Below are positions 61,984 through 64,000 of a DNA stretch of 64,000 bases, piece by piece. The notes under the pieces were generated by a model. The model was not told where the DNA came from and did not search any database. It worked only from the letters and a program-made list of their open reading frames with translations. Source of the DNA: CBDCVO01 sp965223085. Lineage in GTDB: Bacteria; Pseudomonadota; Gammaproteobacteria; Ga0077536. The stretch is taken from the NCBI GenBank assembly GCA_965223085.1, contig OZ244981.1, positions 434,001 through 498,000 on the forward strand. Reading direction: 5' to 3'. Position 1 is the stretch's first letter. The number at the start of each line of letters is the position of its first letter. The translations under genes and the position numbers were made by a program.

Positions 61984-62619
61984 TTAGGCACTTCTACGAC
62001 GTCGCCAACCGGCAGCACCTGCTAAGCCTAAACCCAGCAACGCTAAACTCGACGGTTCCGGCACTGGTTTAACGGGGTCATCCCAGCGGAAACCGAACAA
62101 GTCGATAATCGTATCATAAGACGGGTTACCCGAGACGGTCATCGTCAAGGTGCCGCCAGCGTTGATCTGGGTTGCATCAGCACCAAAGACTAGCGATTGA
62201 GGGGTATTCACTTCCGGGAACGCATAGGTTTGCAAGGCCATACCGTCCAGTTCGAACGCGACTTGGACGTCCAGATCGGCATAAATAATATCAAAAAGAA
62301 ATGCCGTGTTTGCGACACCTGTGGGGATCTGGTTCGCCGCCAAGTCCCAAGATACTTTGACCTCGGAGTTATCTTGCGGTCCGTTTTGGATCGACAGACG
62401 ACCGTCTTGAACGATTGCGTCGGCGCCAAAAGCACCCATAGACGTCAGATTCACACTAATCGTGCGAAAACTATTGCTGTCGATAACAGCCGTGCCGTCG
62501 GCGCTATTGTCGCTGACGCTCTGATCGCCGTTGTTGAAATCGTCGACCACGATCATGCCTGCGTGGGCGTTAATACTTAACGCTAGGGCTGTCGCGCCGA
62601 TTAAAGCTTGCATTTTCAT
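61984..62619 (-). CDS. PEP-CTERM sorting-domain protein (exosortase substrate)
   Basis: 211 residues. Signal peptide MKMQALIGATALALSINAHA; a beta-rich extracellular body of about 165 residues; and the C-terminal sorting signal VPEPSSLALLGLG, then GLAGAAGWRRRRSA (from residue 186), the PEP-CTERM tripartite pattern of Pro-Glu-Pro, hydrophobic helix and Arg cluster. The exosortase would cleave after PEP and attach the protein to the exopolysaccharide. Has its own sigma-54 promoter and terminator, so it is a single, strongly regulated gene. Body fold and ligand unknown. Confidence 0.93.
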   Translation of the reverse strand: MKMQALIGATALALSINAHAGMIVVDDFNNGDQSVSDNSADGTAVIDSNSFRTISVNLTSMGAFGADAIVQDGRLSIQNGPQDNSEVKVSWDLAANQIPTGVANTAFLFDIIYADLDVQVAFELDGMALQTYAFPEVNTPQSLVFGADATQINAGGTLTMTVSGNPSYDTIIDLFGFRWDDPVKPVPEPSSLALLGLGLAGAAGWRRRRSA

Positions 62620-62697
62620 TGTCTTATAGTCCTCATTAGCTACTGCGCGTATTTAGATTCTCTGCATTATGGCGCAAATTAATATCGGTTATTAATA

Positions 62698-62713
62698 AGC
62701 AAGCACAGTGCCA
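62698..62713 (-). promoter_or_regulatory. Sigma-54 (-24/-12) promoter of the PEP-CTERM gene
   Basis: Minus strand TGGCAC-TGTGC-TTGCT is an exact match to the consensus TGGCAC-N5-TTGCW. Transcription would begin near 62687, giving a leader of about 68 bases. PEP-CTERM systems are known to include a sigma-54-type two-component pair (PrsK/PrsR), which is not in this window. An enhancer site could lie in the AT-rich stretch 62720-62960 behind it; I cannot pick it out. The rest of the 473-bp gap 62620-63092 shows no gene. Confidence 0.88.
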
Positions 62714-63092
62714 TAGCTAAAATAGCTCTTAAAAATCAATCATCTAGCAATATAGAGCCGGTCAGAGAGGACATTAACCGTTGTTGTGATACAAAATATG
62801 TAAAAAATTTGAACAATTACCGCCAACTGCGTCACATATCATCAATGCACGCTGGCTTCGCGCGCATAAATTATCTCAAGTTGCCCACCAAAATCCATAA
62901 AAAACAATGTTTTATATATTATTGTCGCTTGAGATACTGTCAATATTTCTTATTGCAGCACAATGTCAACTATATTTAATAGCGCGGTAGAGCATGGTGA
63001 AGCCGGCGGCATTCGAATTGAATGTCTCGAAGTCGCCGGTTCCGTCGCTCCGCCCGCTGCCTGACCAGCATGCGTATTGCGAGGCTAACGCA

Positions 63093-63341
63093 TCAAGCGC
63101 GTTTAATGAGCCGCACGAGAAATAGCAAGATTACCGCGCCTATCGTGGCGACGACTAACGAGCCGATGATACCACCGCCCGCCGATAAATTGAGCTGAGT
63201 GAATAAAAAGCCACCGAGCAGCGCCCCGATCGCCCCGACGATAATGTCGCCGATCATGCCAAAACCACCGCCCTTCATGAGCATGCCGGCTAACCAACCG
63301 GCGACTAAGCCGATAAGCAAAAAATAAATCAAATTCTCCAT
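63093..63341 (-). CDS. GlsB/YeaQ/YmgE-family small membrane protein
   Basis: 82 residues from ATG 63341, set by a strong GAGGAGG box; the frame runs open further upstream to 63554 without that signal. Three Gly-rich transmembrane helices: IYFLLIGLVAGWLAGMLM, MIGDIIVGAIGALLGGFLF and GIIGSLVVATIGAVILLFLV. This family is named after 'transglycosylase-associated protein' but its true role is a general membrane-stress protein. Divergent from the MFS gene. Confidence 0.85.
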   Translation of the reverse strand: MENLIYFLLIGLVAGWLAGMLMKGGGFGMIGDIIVGAIGALLGGFLFTQLNLSAGGGIIGSLVVATIGAVILLFLVRLIKRA

Positions 63342-63613
63342 GATTGCCTCCTCAGGGATATTTCTCCCGGTTATATTGGGCCACCTGCACGACCATACCA
63401 CAGTCATATAGTATGCGTGCGTGCTCGGGCGCAGTGTAACGGTAGATGAATAAACGGGAACTAACTGGGGCCAAAGTTGGTGAGTGACGCAATTATTGCG
63501 ATGCAACATCAATATCCCAAAAACGCTGTACTGCGGTCTAGATGGAACGCGCACCGGCGTGCAGGCGTGTTAAAACACTGGTGCCAACGGCCCGCTAGCG
63601 GTGCAGGGTCAGG

Positions 63614-64000
63614 ATGAAGCAAGCTCAGCACGACACCCGCAAACGGCGTCGTGTCGCGGCCAAGCTCGCGCCTATGTTGGCGTTGGTGCTCGCCGGCGAA
63701 CTCGTGTTCAGCTTGCCTTTTCACGTACCGCGTTATTTCCGTCCTACCGTGCTCGAGGTATTTGCGCTCAACAACGCGGAACTTGGCGATATTTTCGCGG
63801 CTTACGGGGTGGCGGCCATGCTGGCTTATTTTCCTGGTGGCGTGCTTGCCGATCGCTTCACCGCGCGCACGCTACTTACGTGGTCCTTGCTGGCCACCGC
63901 GGCCGGCGGGGTTTATTTCGCGACCCTCCCTGGTGTCGGGGGACTCACCGCGCTCTACGCCTACTGGGGGGTGACGACGATCTTTCTGTTTTGGGGGGCG
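63614..64000 (+). CDS. MFS transporter (N-terminal part, runs off the window)
   Basis: 129 codons are visible from ATG 63614 to the window end. Cytosolic basic N-terminus MKQAQHDTRKRRR, first helix MLALVLAGELVFSLPFHVPR, then LGDIFAAYGVAAMLAYFPGG followed by the MFS loop LADRFTARTLL between helices 2 and 3 (GGxLADRF). The substrate cannot be judged from this much. The region 63342-63613 between it and the divergent gene shows no further gene. Confidence 0.8.
   Translation, partial: MKQAQHDTRKRRRVAAKLAPMLALVLAGELVFSLPFHVPRYFRPTVLEVFALNNAELGDIFAAYGVAAMLAYFPGGVLADRFTARTLLTWSLLATAAGGVYFATLPGVGGLTALYAYWGVTTIFLFWGA

Noticed and set aside
1..64000. CRISPR arrays, rRNA and tRNA genes
   Set aside because: I saw no evenly spaced repeats and no cloverleaf or rRNA-like sequence in any gap.

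Overview
The window looks like chromosomal DNA of a respiring gammaproteobacterium outside the well-known model genera. The basis is gene content: a cbb3 oxidase operon with FixLJ and FNR-type oxygen control, an aerobic phenylacetate pathway, the prkA-yeaH-ycgB stress operon, and parts of an exosortase (XrtA/PEP-CTERM) export system. The taxonomy is inference from protein style only. There is no rRNA, tRNA, CRISPR array or phage module, and gene density is high.

Layout. (a) 1-4.0 kb: a TPP-dependent 2-oxoacid decarboxylase, then a XrtA-type asparagine synthase-like amidotransferase with a long hairpin upstream. A broken N-terminal piece of a family 4 glycosyltransferase abuts its 3' end. (b) 4.1-15.5 kb: a complete microaerobic respiration block. 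ccoS-ccoI are divergent from ccoN-O-Q-P, a small membrane protein gene, ccoG and ccoH, with an FNR box between the two arms. Facing them are fixL (heme-PAS sensor kinase), fixJ and an FNR-type regulator that keeps all four cluster cysteines. (c) 15.8-17.9 kb: a REC-Hpt protein and a Sel1-repeat protein. (d) 18.1-28.9 kb: six tightly packed minus-strand genes: a CDF transporter, a 1361-residue envelope protein of unknown function, a queE-like radical SAM gene, a P450, hyuA and hyuB. (e) 29-39 kb: an AtoE-type permease, cysteine synthase, a zinc-protease / inactive transglutaminase / RimK-like ligase trio, a GST, a DUF1326 protein, a second CDF transporter, a small unknown protein and a sirtuin. 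(f) 39.1-42.8 kb: a translationally coupled minus-strand trio (PhyH dioxygenase, MaoC-like hydratase, exported protein) and an SbmA/BacA-like transporter. (g) 43.2-49.2 kb: paaI-paaABCDE-paaX with a strong PaaX-operator candidate, then a UPF0149/SEC-C protein. (h) 49.5-58 kb: a sigma-54-type promoter followed by prkA-yeaH-ycgB, facing a cyclic-nucleotide-domain coiled-coil protein and a molybdopterin oxidoreductase. (i) 58.5-64 kb: the PEP-CTERM TPR protein PrsT, a PEP-CTERM substrate with a textbook sigma-54 promoter and terminator, a GlsB/YeaQ-type membrane protein and the start of an MFS transporter.

Regulation. Low oxygen is probably read by FixL through heme and passed by FixJ to fnr; FNR then acts on the divergent cco promoters. 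The paa genes are probably repressed by PaaX until phenylacetyl-CoA accumulates. Two unrelated loci, prkA and the PEP-CTERM gene, carry sigma-54 (-24/-12) elements.

The least expected content is non-coding. Four families of short, non-autonomous, inverted-repeat elements lie between genes. One, of about 235 bp, occurs twice with 12-bp terminal inverted repeats and a different perfect 5-bp target duplication at each site, which is strong evidence of real transposition. Another supplies the stop codon of one gene and splits an otherwise compact operon.
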